DNA of 64,000 nt from Anastatus disparis (lineage: Eukaryota > Arthropoda > Insecta > Hymenoptera > Eupelmidae): the NCBI GenBank assembly GCA_017163975.1, contig JAFFSR010000218.1, positions 3,968,001-4,032,000 on the forward strand, in the 5' to 3' direction. This document shows positions 49,865-63,800 of this stretch, in pieces; within the stretch, counting starts at the first letter, position 1, and each line of letters opens with the position of its first letter. Both the position numbers and the translations under genes were made by a program. A model generated the notes under the pieces. The model searched no databases. It worked only from the letters and a program-made list of their open reading frames with translations, and was not told the DNA's origin.

Positions 49865-50698
49865 TTGAAATTGATAAAATTTAATCTCAAAATTAATAAA
49901 ATCGAAAAAAAAATTGTTAACTTGAAAATCAATCAAATAACGTTCAATATAATTAAATTCTGAAAAATAAAAAGAAAATACTTAAAAGTCATAATTGATC
50001 GAATCAAAATTCAACACGACCTAAGTACTTCCGACAGCGTCGATATAAAAAATAAATATAAATATCCTTCTTCTGATTAGTTTCTCTTAAGTTACGTAAC
50101 CAACCTAAACTCGCGACATTAAATTATTATCATCATCGATGATTTGCTGGCGGCTTAAGCCTGTTACTGCTGCTGCGCTTCTGACGTCGCGTTTAATGAA
50201 TCATTCCACACCGAGTTCTCGGAAATCTTTGCTCACGCTTAATGAGAGTCAGGAAAAATAATGAAAGAATAAAAAAAAAGAACGGAGAACAAAAAAATTT
50301 AATGGTAATGTACATAACCGCGACCGGAAGCTGTTATCGAAGTTTTATAAATGGTAAACGTGAGAGAATGTCTACTTTTTGAAACATATATATTCGCAAG
50401 ACTTTTATCGCCTTCTTGAGGAAATTAACGTCTATTGTTTGGACTTTGCTTTTTTTCTTAAAGAAAGAAAAAAAACGATAGGTTTTTCGTTGTGCGGAAA
50501 ACATGATAATATTGTTGCATTTTTTGTTTTGCAAATTGAGTACTTAGAAAGACTTTCTTTGTTTTGTATATATTCAAAATATAAATATTTATACTAAAAT
50601 TAAACACTTAAAGCTTTAAACGCATAAAAAATATTTAAAATAAAAAGTTTTAATTAAAAAATACTATAAATTTAGAAATTATTCAGGTATTACGCAGA
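49865..50698. other. Noncoding stretch with a small GC-rich island
   Basis: A GC-elevated patch lies at about 50140-50230 (gctggcggcttaagcctgttactgctgctgcg region). No protein or RNA recognised. Confidence 0.5.
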
Positions 50699-50898
50699 GA
50701 TCGTCAGTGGCTCACTCGGTAGAGCGATGGATTCGTAATCTCGAGGTCCGGAGGTCGAATCCCGCTCTCGACCGATTTATACAAGCACCACTGTACTTCT
50801 TACATGTGCTTTGTTAATAAACACACTGATAATCTTCGTCGCTAAATAGCATCACGATGATAGCTGAAATACAGCGACGTTAAATAAAAGAAAAAAAA
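50699..50898 (+). mobile_element. tRNA-derived SINE, copy 3
   Basis: Full-length copy. The A box (gtggctcactcggtagagcg) is at about 50706-50725 and the B box (aggtcgaatccc) at about 50752-50763. The anticodon-like triplet is CGT instead of CAT. Body and tail are as in copies 1 and 2, with gcaccactgta, gtgctttgtt, tacagcgacgttaaata and poly(A). Confidence 0.87.
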
Positions 50899-50940
50899 TC
50901 TAATGTCGAATAGTAGTTTAAGTGATCGTTTGTTTTTTTC

Positions 50941-51274
50941 CCTAGGTGAAAAATATTCTATTTATCAGAAGATAACAATTACTTACAGTTTTATTCTATT
51001 ATAATAGTTTTCTCCAGTTATAAACAGATGTATTCATCAAATATACTTTTTCTTTTTGTTAAAAATTATAATTTATTAAGAAGAAAACAGTTATTTACAG
51101 TTTTCTTCTGTATTAAATTATCATAAACAGTTTTCTTCATTTATCAATAAATGTAACTGTTTATATCTGAGGAAAACTGTAAATAACTGTTGTTTTAAGT
51201 CTCGATTCCACCACTTTTCTCCAGCTAATAACTGTATTCTTCAGTTTTATTCAGTTTTATTTTTCCGCTAGGAT
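50941..51274. mobile_element. MITE with CCTAG ends and inner palindrome
   Basis: A 334 bp element. The left end CCTAGGTGAAAAATA pairs with TATTTTTCCGCTAGG. Inside, aacagttatttacagttttctt (about 51087) pairs with aggaaaactgtaaataactgtt (about 51169), the same word as in the minisatellite at 46679. Noncoding. Confidence 0.7.
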
Positions 51275-54200
51275 TATTAGTTAATTTGATGTAAAAAAAT
51301 CATAAGAAGTAAAAGAAAGAATAAACATTGATAATAAAAGTTTAAAAATTTCATTCATAACCAGCTCGAACAAGCCACTATATACTCTCAATGAAAAAAA
51401 ATTCTACAATCAAAGTACGCACTCTGAAAATCAAGCACACGACAAAACGTAAGATCGTTAAATCTTGTCATTGTCATTGAGGATGACGTGTTAAGGTTTC
51501 AAGCGTTACAGTTCAAAAGTGCACGCTTATTACACGTATATACGTACATCGTAACGTAGTGTGACGTAATTCGTACTATAATAAACGAAAAAATAATGGA
51601 CCAACTTGATTGTAAGCGCCAAGGAGTCAGTGTGTCAGTAGGATGATGTTTTATATATATAAGTACTAAACGTGTGTTTTAATATGTGTATAACGTGAAT
51701 ATTAAAAATATAGTATGATTTACGTTAGACAGATACTACGATGAATCAGTCAATGGAATGTCGTTTAGGATAATTGTTTTATTTTTTTTATTATTAAAAA
51801 GAGCATGACTATTTTGGATGAATGAAATTTGTAAATATTGTGTAGCCGTAATTTTTTAGTGACGTCAAATCTCATAAATCTCGAGGCTTGATGAAAGAAA
51901 TTTGACATACTAAGTACCAATTTGGCAATTTTAACCGGTTTTGACTCTTCAAAATAACATTAAAATTAATCTGGTTACGTTGGATTCGCCTTGACGTGAC
52001 TGTATAAATTAGTAAATAGCTAGGAAGAAAAACACATTTTTAATAATTAATCTTTTTTATAAAAAAATTCAGCTATTTTTCTTTTATCAGAAGGAAAAAG
52101 CAAGAGTCATTTGGTATTTATTAAAACGTCATTAAAGCAAGTGTCACTTACTTCCCAATCCTATCCTTGTAACATTTTTTATTTCTTTTTATTTCATTTT
52201 TAAACTTCCGCGTTGTATAGGAGTTTATATTTATACGAGAAAAAAAAAAATTGACGTCAATGAAAGTTCGCAGCTTGTTTTAGCAACAAACAAATAAAAT
52301 TATAAATTTAGATGAGTTTTTTCTTCATTGCTTTTATAATTAGTTTTCTATTTAAAAGATATTTCATTGTAACAATATCGAATGAAATTTATCACGCGCA
52401 GCGTATTCATATGATAATCGAGCTGATGGCGAAGGTTGGAGCAATTTTTTAAACATGTTAATAAGGTAATCTTAGAAGAACGTTTTCAAAATTATTAGTT
52501 TTAATTGTACTCGAGCATATTTGATAAATAATACCAAGCTCACAACATATATTTGTTCTCTTCATTTTGTGATTAAATGATGGAAATATGAAAATTAAGT
52601 TTTTCAAGGATATGTCTTTATACATTAATAAATAATCTCATAAGAGTATTTATAAATGTAGAATATTGTTGAAAAATGTAAAGTTGAACTGAACCCGAAT
52701 ATTTAAAAATTAAATAAGTAAAAAAATTCATAAGCTAAATATTTAAAATTACCAACAGTAACATATCTAAAAAAAAGTTACTTGGTTTTCAAATTTTTAA
52801 ATTTTTTTTACTAATTTGCAAATGCTTTTAAAACCAACTGTTCAACACATGATCATAACATACTCATTAAGAATAAAAATGTTTGCCTCGTGCATAGAAA
52901 GATTCGCATAAATTTTTTTTACAATCTGTCGCTCAGTATGTAAAAGCAACGGAGAAGAAAAGAACAAAAAAATTCTACTAAACATTTACCATTCAACATC
53001 TAATAACAAATCCGCATATATTTTAATAACAACACAGAGACGTTTGAAGGAAAAAAAAAGAGAGAAAAGGAAAATATTTAACATAGTCCGTGCGCTATGT
53101 AATACAAATCTCATGTTATCATATCCTACAAGATGACACTGCTTTAGTAGTAGTACACGATATGCAACAACCACAATCACATTTTTAACACTCTGCAAAA
53201 AAAAGAGCAAAGAATAATATCACGTCCGTATATTGAAAAAAGTGAATCATCATTTCAGCTAACCCTAAACTTCTTTCTTTCGTCGCGTTCAATCGTCCAG
53301 ATGAAAATACATTCAAAGAGAGAAAGAGAAAGATACAGTTTAAAGAGAATTGAGTACGCGTACGTACGATGACAATTGCACATACATCGTTTTTAGTATC
53401 TGTCCTAATCCATTATTTATGATTAATACTTATTAAACGAGACTTTAATGTCGATGCGTTTTTATTCTTTTTTGTTTCGATTTAGGGTTTAACTATGATA
53501 TTATTTAATGAGGATATATTATGATACGAGCGGCTGAGTTCACTCCAGGTCGTGCGGAATTAATTTTTAGATTGATGGCCTTTTGTTTTTCGAATCTTTA
53601 AACGAGAAAGGTTTTTTAATGTAACATTGTGTTGGTGGACGGAATGATTTTTAATTGTACTTTCCGTTGAAACGTTGGAGAATTATTTTTGAAATTATTA
53701 ATGTTAAAGAGTAATGAGAATTTTAAAAAATAAGACGATAGCTTCGATAAACGTCAGTTTGAAAGTTGATATTTAATGTTGTATAAAATGTTTAATAAAA
53801 TCAAACAAGTACTTCGTTATAGAAAATATCTTTGTAAGATCCAAATAAAAATTTCAGTTGTATTTAATTGAATAATTAAAATAGTATTTTAAATAATATA
53901 AAAAGGAATTTTTTTGAAAAATTTATTTCTCATATTTGTATGCATTTACAATATAGTTTTTCAAATGAGAACGTAGTTAGATAAAAAAAATATTAGTGAA
54001 AAATAATTCGTAAGTACACAGTTAACTTTCGCTCACAATTCCACATGAATATAGATATAAGGAAAAAAAAATAATTTTTAACTATGAGACAAATCTAAAA
54101 ACAATAAATAACGTGTCCTTTATTTATCGCGGCATAATTAAATCACTATTAGCAATGTTAATTTTGCCCTAATGCGTTAAAACACTGTGATCTTAGATCG

Positions 54201-55435
54201 CATTTTAATTACCCATATAAGCACCGCATTAGAAATTTGAATTTTTGAAAATTTACGGCCCGGAAAACCTAATTAAGATATTTTTAACGGAAGTTCATTA
54301 GCGTCGAGAGGTCTATTAATTTACTAATATTACCATTGGCTGCGCAAAAACAAAAACAAAAAAATTAATAGAATCTCGTTAAGAAAAAGGTCACGAATTA
54401 AATGTTGCTTAATATTGTGCTTACAGTTTCTTTTTCTAAAAACTTCATGAAATTATCAAGGTATCCCCACTTAAGTAAAAATGCGTCATAGTCAAAGCGT
54501 GAAAAAAAAAACTGTGTTCGAGAAACCGGAATTCGCGTTTTAACATCCTCGTAATTTCTTTGAATTTCTATTAGGAAGTTGTAGATTAAACATCGACATC
54601 AGAGAAAACTTTTATACTCGCACTATTGGTAGTTAAGCATTTAATAATCGATTCTGCGAAATCTTGTTCATGTGCATGAATGAATGAATGAATGAATTTA
54701 AAATCGATTTTTTAAAATTACGTTGAGTTGGATGAAAATTTTATTATTGATTTTATTATTTTTATAACGAGATTATTACTCCAGTCTTGTTCATGTCAAA
54801 AATTACGATAAATAATAAAAATAAAAAACCACTCAATTAGCAGATCAATTTAAATGATAATTGCAACGGACAAACATCGATTACAAAACAATAATATAAC
54901 CAAGTATGTATAGTCAATAGTATTTTGCGCTCACATCCATCAATATAATAATATTTATATAAACAGATAATTTATAAATATAAACACCAAAGCAACTAGA
55001 AATATGAACGCAAACAAAATGTTTGTGAATAATGTTATTAAATAAATGAATTTAATATCGTTGTTTTCGTTTACTTTACTGTTTATTTATTATTATTTTT
55101 TTGTACAATTATTATTATTGACATACATTAAGTGTAATATACTATCATCTGCACTTAGCTATATTATTGCTTTATATTATCGCCATTCGTCCGTTACAAA
55201 TATCATTTAAGTAAGTTTATTTGCTAATTGAATTGTTTTTCATTTTTATATTTTTCGTATTTATTGTAATTTAAATCGGAACTTTTAATTTGAAGAGATC
55301 CGGAAAATGCTTTTACAAAATGCTCGAAGCGTTGTTAAAATATAAAATGTTGATGGAAAGTCGTCAAATTTAATATAATCTTAAAAAGGAATATCCGTCA
55401 TTCAATTTTGTCTAAATAATTAAAACAGAAATAAA

Positions 55436-55437
<2 letters not shown>
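51275..55437. other. AT-rich noncoding stretch
   Basis: No gene recognised. A (TGAA)n tract lies at 54676-54697. Around 53300-53380 and 54160-54320 the GC content is slightly higher, without coding signs. Confidence 0.6.

Positions 55438-55506
<69 letters not shown>
55438..55506. repeat. (TA)n microsatellite
   Basis: About 34 uninterrupted TA dinucleotides. Confidence 0.97.
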
Positions 55507-55509
<3 letters not shown>

Positions 55510-58500
55510 GTATTTCATGTATTATATTGCGGATGTGATGCGCATTCCAGGCGTACTTTCACTAGACGCGCGCGTACGTATAAAGGTATTTCCCACATCC
55601 GGACCACAAGGTTCAAACCGCAATTGAAAGCTTCGTGTATATTCGCTAAAAAGGAGTAGTTGAATAACGTGAATTTTTTTCCTTTTTCTGCAAGAACTAA
55701 TGAGGTGTTTTAAATTGTTCTTTTGATAAAAACGGAATGTAATTTTGATTTTGAATCGTTTTTGTTCGATTGTTCGAATGGAGAAAATAAAGCGTTCGCG
55801 TGATTTATTTTAATGATTATTGAATATTTGGGATTTTTATCACGTTTAGGCCAAGGTTAAGGCTTTAGATTGCTTATTTAATGAAGTTTGCAATGTAAAA
55901 TGTTAAAAAATAATTTTAGTTTTACCTTGGTGGAATTTAAGTATAAATAATATGTTTATAAGACAAACAGTTCAAAATGTCTCAAGATAATTTTTAAACA
56001 TTTTTTTTGTCATTGAGCCCCGAATCAATATATCTTTGTATTATTTTACAAAATTTTATATTGATTAAAAAATATAATGAATTTTCATATGAAATTTTCT
56101 CGTAAAATAATGTACATTCTTAATAAATTTTTAAAAGTGCATTCGATAACAAAACTTGTAATAAAAATTTTGCGAATTCCAAAAGATTTTTTTGCAACTT
56201 TTAATTTTTCACAACAATCAAAATTATTTACAGTTACAGTATCAAATAAATTTCTTTTTTTAAGATTTTTCATTAAAAAATAAATTTATTGTTTTAGGAA
56301 TGATTTTAATTAAAAAATTCAAATTTTCTTATGACGTAAGCTTTATTATCGTGCGCTGAATCTCATCATCCGTCTTCTTATATACCTGCATTAAATTTTA
56401 ATTTTTAATCCAATCTTAATTCACTTTTAATAACGATCAAAATTTAACCGCGTCACATCACGTTTATTTTAAAATTCATTAAAATTGGCTAATCATGCAA
56501 TACGAATTTTTTGATATTATAATAATATAACTGACTAAGCATACTGAAGGAACCAAAGGTCAAAATCTAACCTTAACACTATTAGTTGATGGTTGATATT
56601 AAAAAAAAATAAAAACATTCCATTGCATCATCTTTTTTATATACGTAAACTTAAAAGAGAAAGAGAAAAAAATACCGACTTCAATGCACTATTTTAACAA
56701 TATAACTGACACCTGTTATGAATCGATCACATCCAGCACGTGGGGTTTTATGAAGTTTAGCGTGTAAAGAAGAACTAGAGACATTCCACTTGAATTATTT
56801 ACTTTTGTACATACCGTAATAAAAAGTTGCAACGATTGTCTACATGTTGCAATCAATGTTCGATTAATTTGTAGCTGATGTGTACTACCTTATAATTTAT
56901 ATTCAAAATTAGGTTTGAAATTTAGAAGATATTGCATATTCTTTGAAAAATTTTTATAGAATGTGATCAGAGAAGATAGCAAATTTTGTTTTAGTAAAAA
57001 AATCTTTCAGTGAATCCAAAATCGATTACTCAATCCAAACCAATATAAAGCAATTGCATAACCAATCTTACCCGATAATCCTCCAAACTTGTAAAAATCG
57101 ATCGTTTTGAAACCAATACACGCGCAAAAAACCACAAAAGTGCCTTTAAATATGAATGAAAGAGCTGAACAATACAACAACTTTTCATTTTGCCTATAAT
57201 AGAGGCAGTAAAAAATAAAAGAAGAAGATATAGGAGGTAAAAACCCACGCGCCTATACGCGCAACCTAGAAACACAGAGGCATTAAAAGCAACAGGTGGC
57301 AACAGGTATGTAGAGGAAAAAAAAGAGAAAGAAAAGAGGAAATACACGTGTAAAGGGATGGCGATCCCAATGAGTCATATACCGGGGAATGTTAGCCCTT
57401 CTTTTTTTGCACCTTTTTTTCTTCTTTATCTTCTTCTTCTGCTGCTTCCTCACTGAGATTGTCTTCTTTTTCTCTTTTTGGTTCTCTTCGTTTTTTGCTT
57501 GGTTTATGAATAAGTTGCTCTTTTTCTCATACACGAATCATTAGGATGGTCCAGATGGAGAAAGATTATTTCTCCTCCTTTTTATTTTTGGGCTTGCAAA
57601 AAAGATCGAGGCTTACAGTGGGTTGGGTTAAGTTTAGATGCTAGCGTATTGTTGCTGAATGAATTTCGCAATTTTACAGTGTTTATTGTACAATTTATTA
57701 TGAGTGGGCGTGCTAGGTTAGATTAATAGTCGGCTAGACAAGTTTTGAATATTCGATTACAAAAGATTCTAGTATTTGATAAGAATTTCAAATAATCAAA
57801 AATGAATTTTACTTCAAGCCTTTCAAGTGTTATTGGCCAACCGTATTTTTTTTAATTTGTTCATAAATTGGTGAAGTATCCAGTTAACAATATCACATCA
57901 AGTATTACATGATTTCGCCTAAAATAATTTAAATTTCCATGAATCAAAAAATTTTTCTATGCATTACAAAAAGAAATATTGAGTTACAAGATTTCATCAT
58001 CCTTAGTTAAGATTCATCCTTAGTCAAAACTTCATTCAAGAGTTACACACTTCATCTCGCATTAAAATGTAAAGTACCTGCAGTTTATTTCATCAGCCGC
58101 TATTATTAGATCAAAGATCATAATTTACATATTAAGTAATTAAACAAACCATTCCGGTGAAATAATGCAAAAAATAATTTGCAGGCTCTTAATACAGATG
58201 TAATTTAGATACGCGTACAATCAATGTTAATAATACGGTAATTAAGAGGTCTATTACTATTGCACTTAATAACATTGCAAGCGTATTCTTTTGTAATCGG
58301 TGAAACAGTATAATAACTGTATTATTCTTTTTTTCTGTATTTTAAATACTTCCATTGCATATACACCAGCCCACAAACTCACACCTCTAACCTCGATCCT
58401 ATTGAAAAATTTTTAAAGGAGGAGAAGAAAAAAAGAAATCACTTATTTCTTAGAAAAAGACTTTTACAGTAGATATATGGTACAAAAGAAAGAAAGAAAG

Positions 58501-59470
58501 AGAAATGGCTAAAAAAGCCGGTATACTTTCATGTTAAAACACCTCGTCAAATATCCCTCTTACGAGACGTTATTTGAACCTCTTTTTTTCCTCTCTCTCT
58601 CTTTCTCTTTCACTCTCCCCTTTACCGCCTTTTTTTAAGTGTATATAGATATATGCACGTGTATTGTATACCTGGATGAGTCATCCCATTGAAAAAAGGA
58701 GACACGCGCATGCAACGTGCATTCTTGAGAATTTTAAAGAGGTTGGAGAAGGGAGGGACTTTTACTCTCTTTCTCTTTACAGCTTGGACTTTTCCAGATT
58801 ATTGGCCTTTTTTTTCTCCTTTTTGTCGCTGGCGTACCCGATTTTACCGCTAAATCGGATTTTTTTATGCTGCGAGGTTTTGAAAATTGGTGCTGAGGTT
58901 TGGAATTTTATAGAGGATGAAATGTTTGAATTTTTTCGGTTGGTTAATAATGTGAAAATTGGTTGATGAAATATTTTTGTTTAATTAGATAAATTGATTT
59001 AATGGTCTACTTTTGATGAATAAAATCTTGTGAGGGATTTCTTGGAAATCATATAAGAATTTCGTAGAAATTTTTATAAAAATTTATGAAATTTGCAAGA
59101 TTTTGCAAGTAATGATATTTGGAAATTACGCATAAATTATGTCAAAACCTTGCATAAAAATATAAAAATTCTTAAAATAATTTCTAAATTAAATTATAAA
59201 TTAATTAAATTTTTCAATTTTACAGAAATTCCTGCCAAAACTTTTGCACAATTTTTTCCAAAGTATCAATGAAATGATTTTACAAAACTTTTCAAACAAA
59301 GGCTCGAACTGACTTTGTTTGAACGTCTAATGATAAAATTTTACGATACGATACAAAAAAGTATTGAATGTTTAAAAATAAAATATAGACCGTCGTAAAG
59401 GAAAAAAAAATAAAAAGAAAAGATTAGCTTTTAAAAAATTATTCGAGATAAGAAATGTAACATTTAACTT
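55507..59470. other. AT-rich noncoding stretch
   Basis: No gene recognised. CT/GA-rich simple sequence lies at 57400-57480, 58488-58503 (AGAA repeats) and 58585-58620. The open frames there are K- or F-rich low complexity on overlapping strands. Confidence 0.6.
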
Positions 59471-60806
59471 CGAGTGTAGTTCAATGAACCGAAAGGCCAA
59501 ATCGCCGAAAACCAAAAACCAGAAAACCTTTATGCCGATAATCCAGAATACAGAAAACTAAAATACCGAAAGACCAAGATCCCGAAAACCATGGTAACGA
59601 AAATCAAGATATCGAAAACCATAACCCAGAAAACTAAATTGCCGAAAACCAAAAAACCGAAAACTTATTTCCCGAAAGGTCAAAATCCGAAAACCATTTC
59701 CCGAAACGCCAAGATCCGAATACCATTATTACAAAAGGCTAAAATCCGAAAACCATTTTTACGAAGAGGCTAAAATCCCGAAAGTATTTAAATCGATTAT
59801 TTAAACTGAATTTTGACAAGAAATTTAATTGGTAAATTATTGAAGTTATTATTGCAATAATTTATCAATTAAATTTCCTGTTAAAATTCAGTTTAAATAA
59901 TCGATTTAAATACTTTCGGGATTTTAGCCTCTTCGTAAAAATGGTTTTCGGGATTTTAGCCTTTTTGTAATAATGGTATTCGGGATCTTGGCGTTTCGGG
60001 AAAATGGTTTTCGGGATTTTGACCTTTCGGGAAATAAGTTTTCGGTTTTTTGGTTTTCGGCAATTTAGTTTTCTGGGTTATGGTTTTCGATATCTTGATT
60101 TTCGTTACCATGGTTTTCGGGGGGGGGGTCCAATATATAGAATGTTCATCTAAAATTTGCGTCAAAAATACGAATTCCATTTATTCGAACAATTATTCCG
60201 GAATTTCGAAGTTCAAATTTAAGAAAATTGATAAAATAGAAAGGTGTAAACTACAAATGCCCAATCAACCGAAGTTAGATTATTAGAATATTATTTATTC
60301 GAAATTAATACTGTGTCAACTATTTCGAAATTATAACTGAACTAATAAACGTAAAAATAAAATAGAAATTCATTTAACCGAAAATTACTAAGTTCAAGAC
60401 ATCAGCAATGAATAAATCAGTAGTTTTCGGTTAAATAAACTTCTATTTTATTTTTATGTTTATTAGTGCAGTTGTAATTTCGAAATAATAGACTCATCTT
60501 TAGCGTCGAATAAATAATATTCTAATAATCTAATTTCGTTTGATTGGGCATTTGTAGTTTACACGTTTCTATTTTATGAATTTTCTTAAATTTGAACTTC
60601 GAAACTATGAAATAATGGTTCGAATAATTGAGATTTGTATTTTTGACGCAAATGTAAAATGGACATTCTAAATATTGGACCCCACCCGTTTTCGGGATCT
60701 TGGTCTTTCGGTATTTTAGTTTTCTGTATTCTGGATTATCGGCATAAAGGTTTTCTGGTTTTTGGTTTTCGGCGATTTGGCCTTTCGGTTCATTGAACTA
60801 CACTCG
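59471..60806. repeat. Compound palindrome of three stems (TTTTCGG repeat)
   Basis: The outer arms, 59471-59589 and 60688-60806, are nearly perfect inverted copies (cgagtgtagttcaatgaacc opposite ggttcattgaactacactcg). Between them lie two more palindromes side by side: hairpin A, 59582-60120 (centre about 59848), and hairpin B, about 60125-60683 (centre about 60405). The outer arms and hairpin A are built from a degenerate unit of roughly 15-22 bp, ccgaaaacca / tggttttcgg. Hairpin B lacks this unit (ends ggggtccaatat and atattggacccc) and may be a separate element. The near-identical peptides on both strands are by-products of the symmetry. Confidence 0.85.
60119..60128. repeat. G10 homopolymer at the hairpin junction
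   Basis: Ten consecutive G at the border between hairpins A and B, unusual in this AT-rich DNA. Confidence 0.9.
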
Positions 60807-63800
60807 TTTCAAATATTTCAAAATTTTATTCTCTCGATATTTTCAATTATATTCAATTATTTAAAAATAATGTTACGAAATATATCATAAATAGTAATCA
60901 CTGAAATATTTTTTTTTTCAGTTAATAAATTTTATGAAAACTATAAAACTGCATACATGAAAATTAGGTTCTTTTTATTAAACATTAAAATTTAGCAAAA
61001 TCAATATTAATCCATCAAATCATCGATAAAAACTTGATTTATTTAAAAAATTATTAGAACAACGTCTTGCAGAAAAGAAAGAATATCATTCAATTATAAA
61101 AGAAGTTCTCAACTCATTCCATTTAATTGTTCAGTCAAACTCCCCCACCTCAAAAACTTCGAGTCGCTAACTAAAACCAGCGCAATCTTGTTTAGTTCCT
61201 CCAACACCCACAACATCGCCAATACACACTCTCGGCAAAGAGTAAGAAAAGAAGAAAAAATTTCTCACATAATCATAAAACTTCTACGACTGTTTATCTC
61301 TTCAAAGCATAAAGAACAAAAAAATAGCTAAAATAATTAACATGAGTATAAAGCCAACGACCTTGAATTTGAAAAATCCAATTTTTTTGCTATAGTGGTT
61401 AGATGGTACCTAACACAACAAACGACGCTGAGATTATTATGAGTCACTCGGTCTTTTTCGTAAATCGTAACATTTCTAAGAAAGTTTTCCGGCAACTTCT
61501 TCTTCTTTTTTATCTCTCCTTCTCACTTTTTTTATTTAACTTGCTCGTCTCTTAAATCGATGGACTTGAATAACGCACATAATATATACTATACGGTACT
61601 ACTCGGATTCTTAGAAGCCGATAAGTCGGTTGTAGTAGTATGACTCACCCGCACAAGAGCCGCCGGTATATACGTTAGTTTTTTTAATCTTTTTCTTCTT
61701 CTTCTTCTTCTTCTTTGGTTTCATATTCTTCATTGCCTTTTTTTCTCCTCTCTCTCTCATTCCTCATTCTGAATTCGCATATTACCAGCCCCGCGCTAGC
61801 GAGAAAATAAGAATTATGAGATAATACACGATGAGAGACAGAGCGGAGTGTGTGTGTGTGCATGCGAGTGTTAATAAGATCTTAGAATTCGCATGCATAT
61901 ACATGCAAAGTGGTTGCATTCTTTGGCTTATTGGCGTACGCGATAGTATGTAAATATTAAAAAGGCATTGGGAGGAAAAAAAGAGAGTGTAAATAGAGGA
62001 TAGATTGATTGCACGTATGGCACATAATGAATTTATGAATTTTTCATTTGTTTACTGCTTTGGGTTGAGAAGTTTTTCATGTTTTTTAGCTTTGATGTTT
62101 GTCGACTCGTATTGTCTTGTTTTGACAATGTGCTTGTATGTATGTAACTTTCGATTACAAAGATTCAGTTTCATAATTAAGTCATTTAAAAATTCAATAA
62201 AATAAAAATTTTTTTTTTTATTATTTTTAAAACAATTTTTATTTAAAAAAAATCAAAGTTACATATATTTTCATGTTATATGAACAAGAATGCTTGTAAA
62301 CTTTTATTTGAAATTAAATATTTCATCTCCATTAAAATTCTCATACGAATTGTTTTAACAAAACGCGAGTAATATCAATATACGCCATAATTATTAATGC
62401 CAGCCGTCGGAGAATCTATAGATTATGCGAAAAACTCAGCAATGCAAAGAATGCGCGGAAAGAAGTAATAATGATATGCATAATGCATGTGCTTATAGTA
62501 CCTAAATGGATGAAATGTACGCTGCGATTAAAATTTTTGTATTAAAACTTTATTACCTTATTCATGCTTAGTTTAATATTTCAGATGAGTGTATGTCGCT
62601 AACTGGGTATGGTTTGTGTTATGTTAAACTATCGGTATAAGGCTGCTCTGAATTGTAAAGCTCTAAGGGAATATTAAACAGATGTAAATGCGTTATAAAT
62701 ATTTTAAAAGTTTAAAATATAAAAATTCAAATTATTATATAAGAATTTGTGGTTGAAATTTACGATAGTATCGGTATTTTTGAGTTTTTATAAAAAAAAT
62801 TTATATGAAACGAATAATGTTGAATTAATAATATGTAATCAAGTTCAATATCTTTCGCGATCAATAAATCAGGTATCAAATAATGACTTAAAAAATTTTT
62901 TTTTGTTGTAAAATATTTTAATCAAAATTATTTGTTTTTTTTTTAAATCAGTTTGAAGAAAGTTTCCAGAGTCTATCTTAGATCTTATGTAAAACATCTT
63001 AATACATCTTTCTTTCACACGATTCTGACCTCTTTTCACTTTTTTATCTCAATTCATTTTTAAGATAATTTCTTAGCGATAATATTTCAAGAATTTTTGA
63101 ACTGAGGCTTGATCACTTCAAAAAGTGTTAAAAATGTTTTTCTTTTATTTCTCTATACTTTCATTCTTATTTGTTCTTATTTTTCTCATTAGATTCTTTT
63201 TATCTTTGCGCTTTGGCTTGTTTTGTAAACTATATGAAAAACTAAAAAAAAATAACATAGCTTTTGATATGCTCGATACATCTAGCAAATTGTTTCCGAT
63301 TTATTTATAGAAAAATCTCTTATGTTTTTCTTCAAGGTTTTCATTCTTGGAAACACATACTTTTATTTATTTATCCGCAGGCTGTACCATTAATTCATAA
63401 CATATATATTTTTTTACTTTGCAACTAGACTCAAAGCTCAAGGTTTTTTTTTTATACTGTAACGATTGGTTTGCTTTTTGAATTGAAAAAAGTTTTTGTA
63501 AATGTTTTTAACGATAATTAGTTTCGATTGATTTTATAACAAATTCTTGATTATTTTTTATAAAAGTTATATTTTATAAAAACAAACTAAATAAAAACTC
63601 TGTACGATTGGAATCATATATCCACTATAGTTATTATAATATTTTAGTATTAATCTTTTATTATTGATTTTTCATCGATGATATTTACATATATTTGATG
63701 ATATAAAACGAAGGTTGAAATTGATGCAAAGCAAATGATTGTAAACGATTTTTTAAATATAAGTAACCAATGTTCAAATTAAATAATAAAAATGACAGTA

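Noticed and set aside
4786..50763. tRNA-like sequences with A and B boxes at 4786, 29012 and 50699
   Set aside because: They lack a closing acceptor stem and are followed by a shared non-tRNA body and poly(A) tail, so they are SINE heads and not tRNA genes.
57030..57534. Two overlapping minus-strand frames of 105 and 83 aa
   Set aside because: Poly-K/poly-F low complexity from GA/CT-rich simple sequence. No splice or domain support.
59591..60180. Lys/Pro/Thr-rich peptides, nearly the same on both strands
   Set aside because: They come from the two arms of hairpin A. The similarity is due to palindromic symmetry, and the composition is that of a simple repeat.
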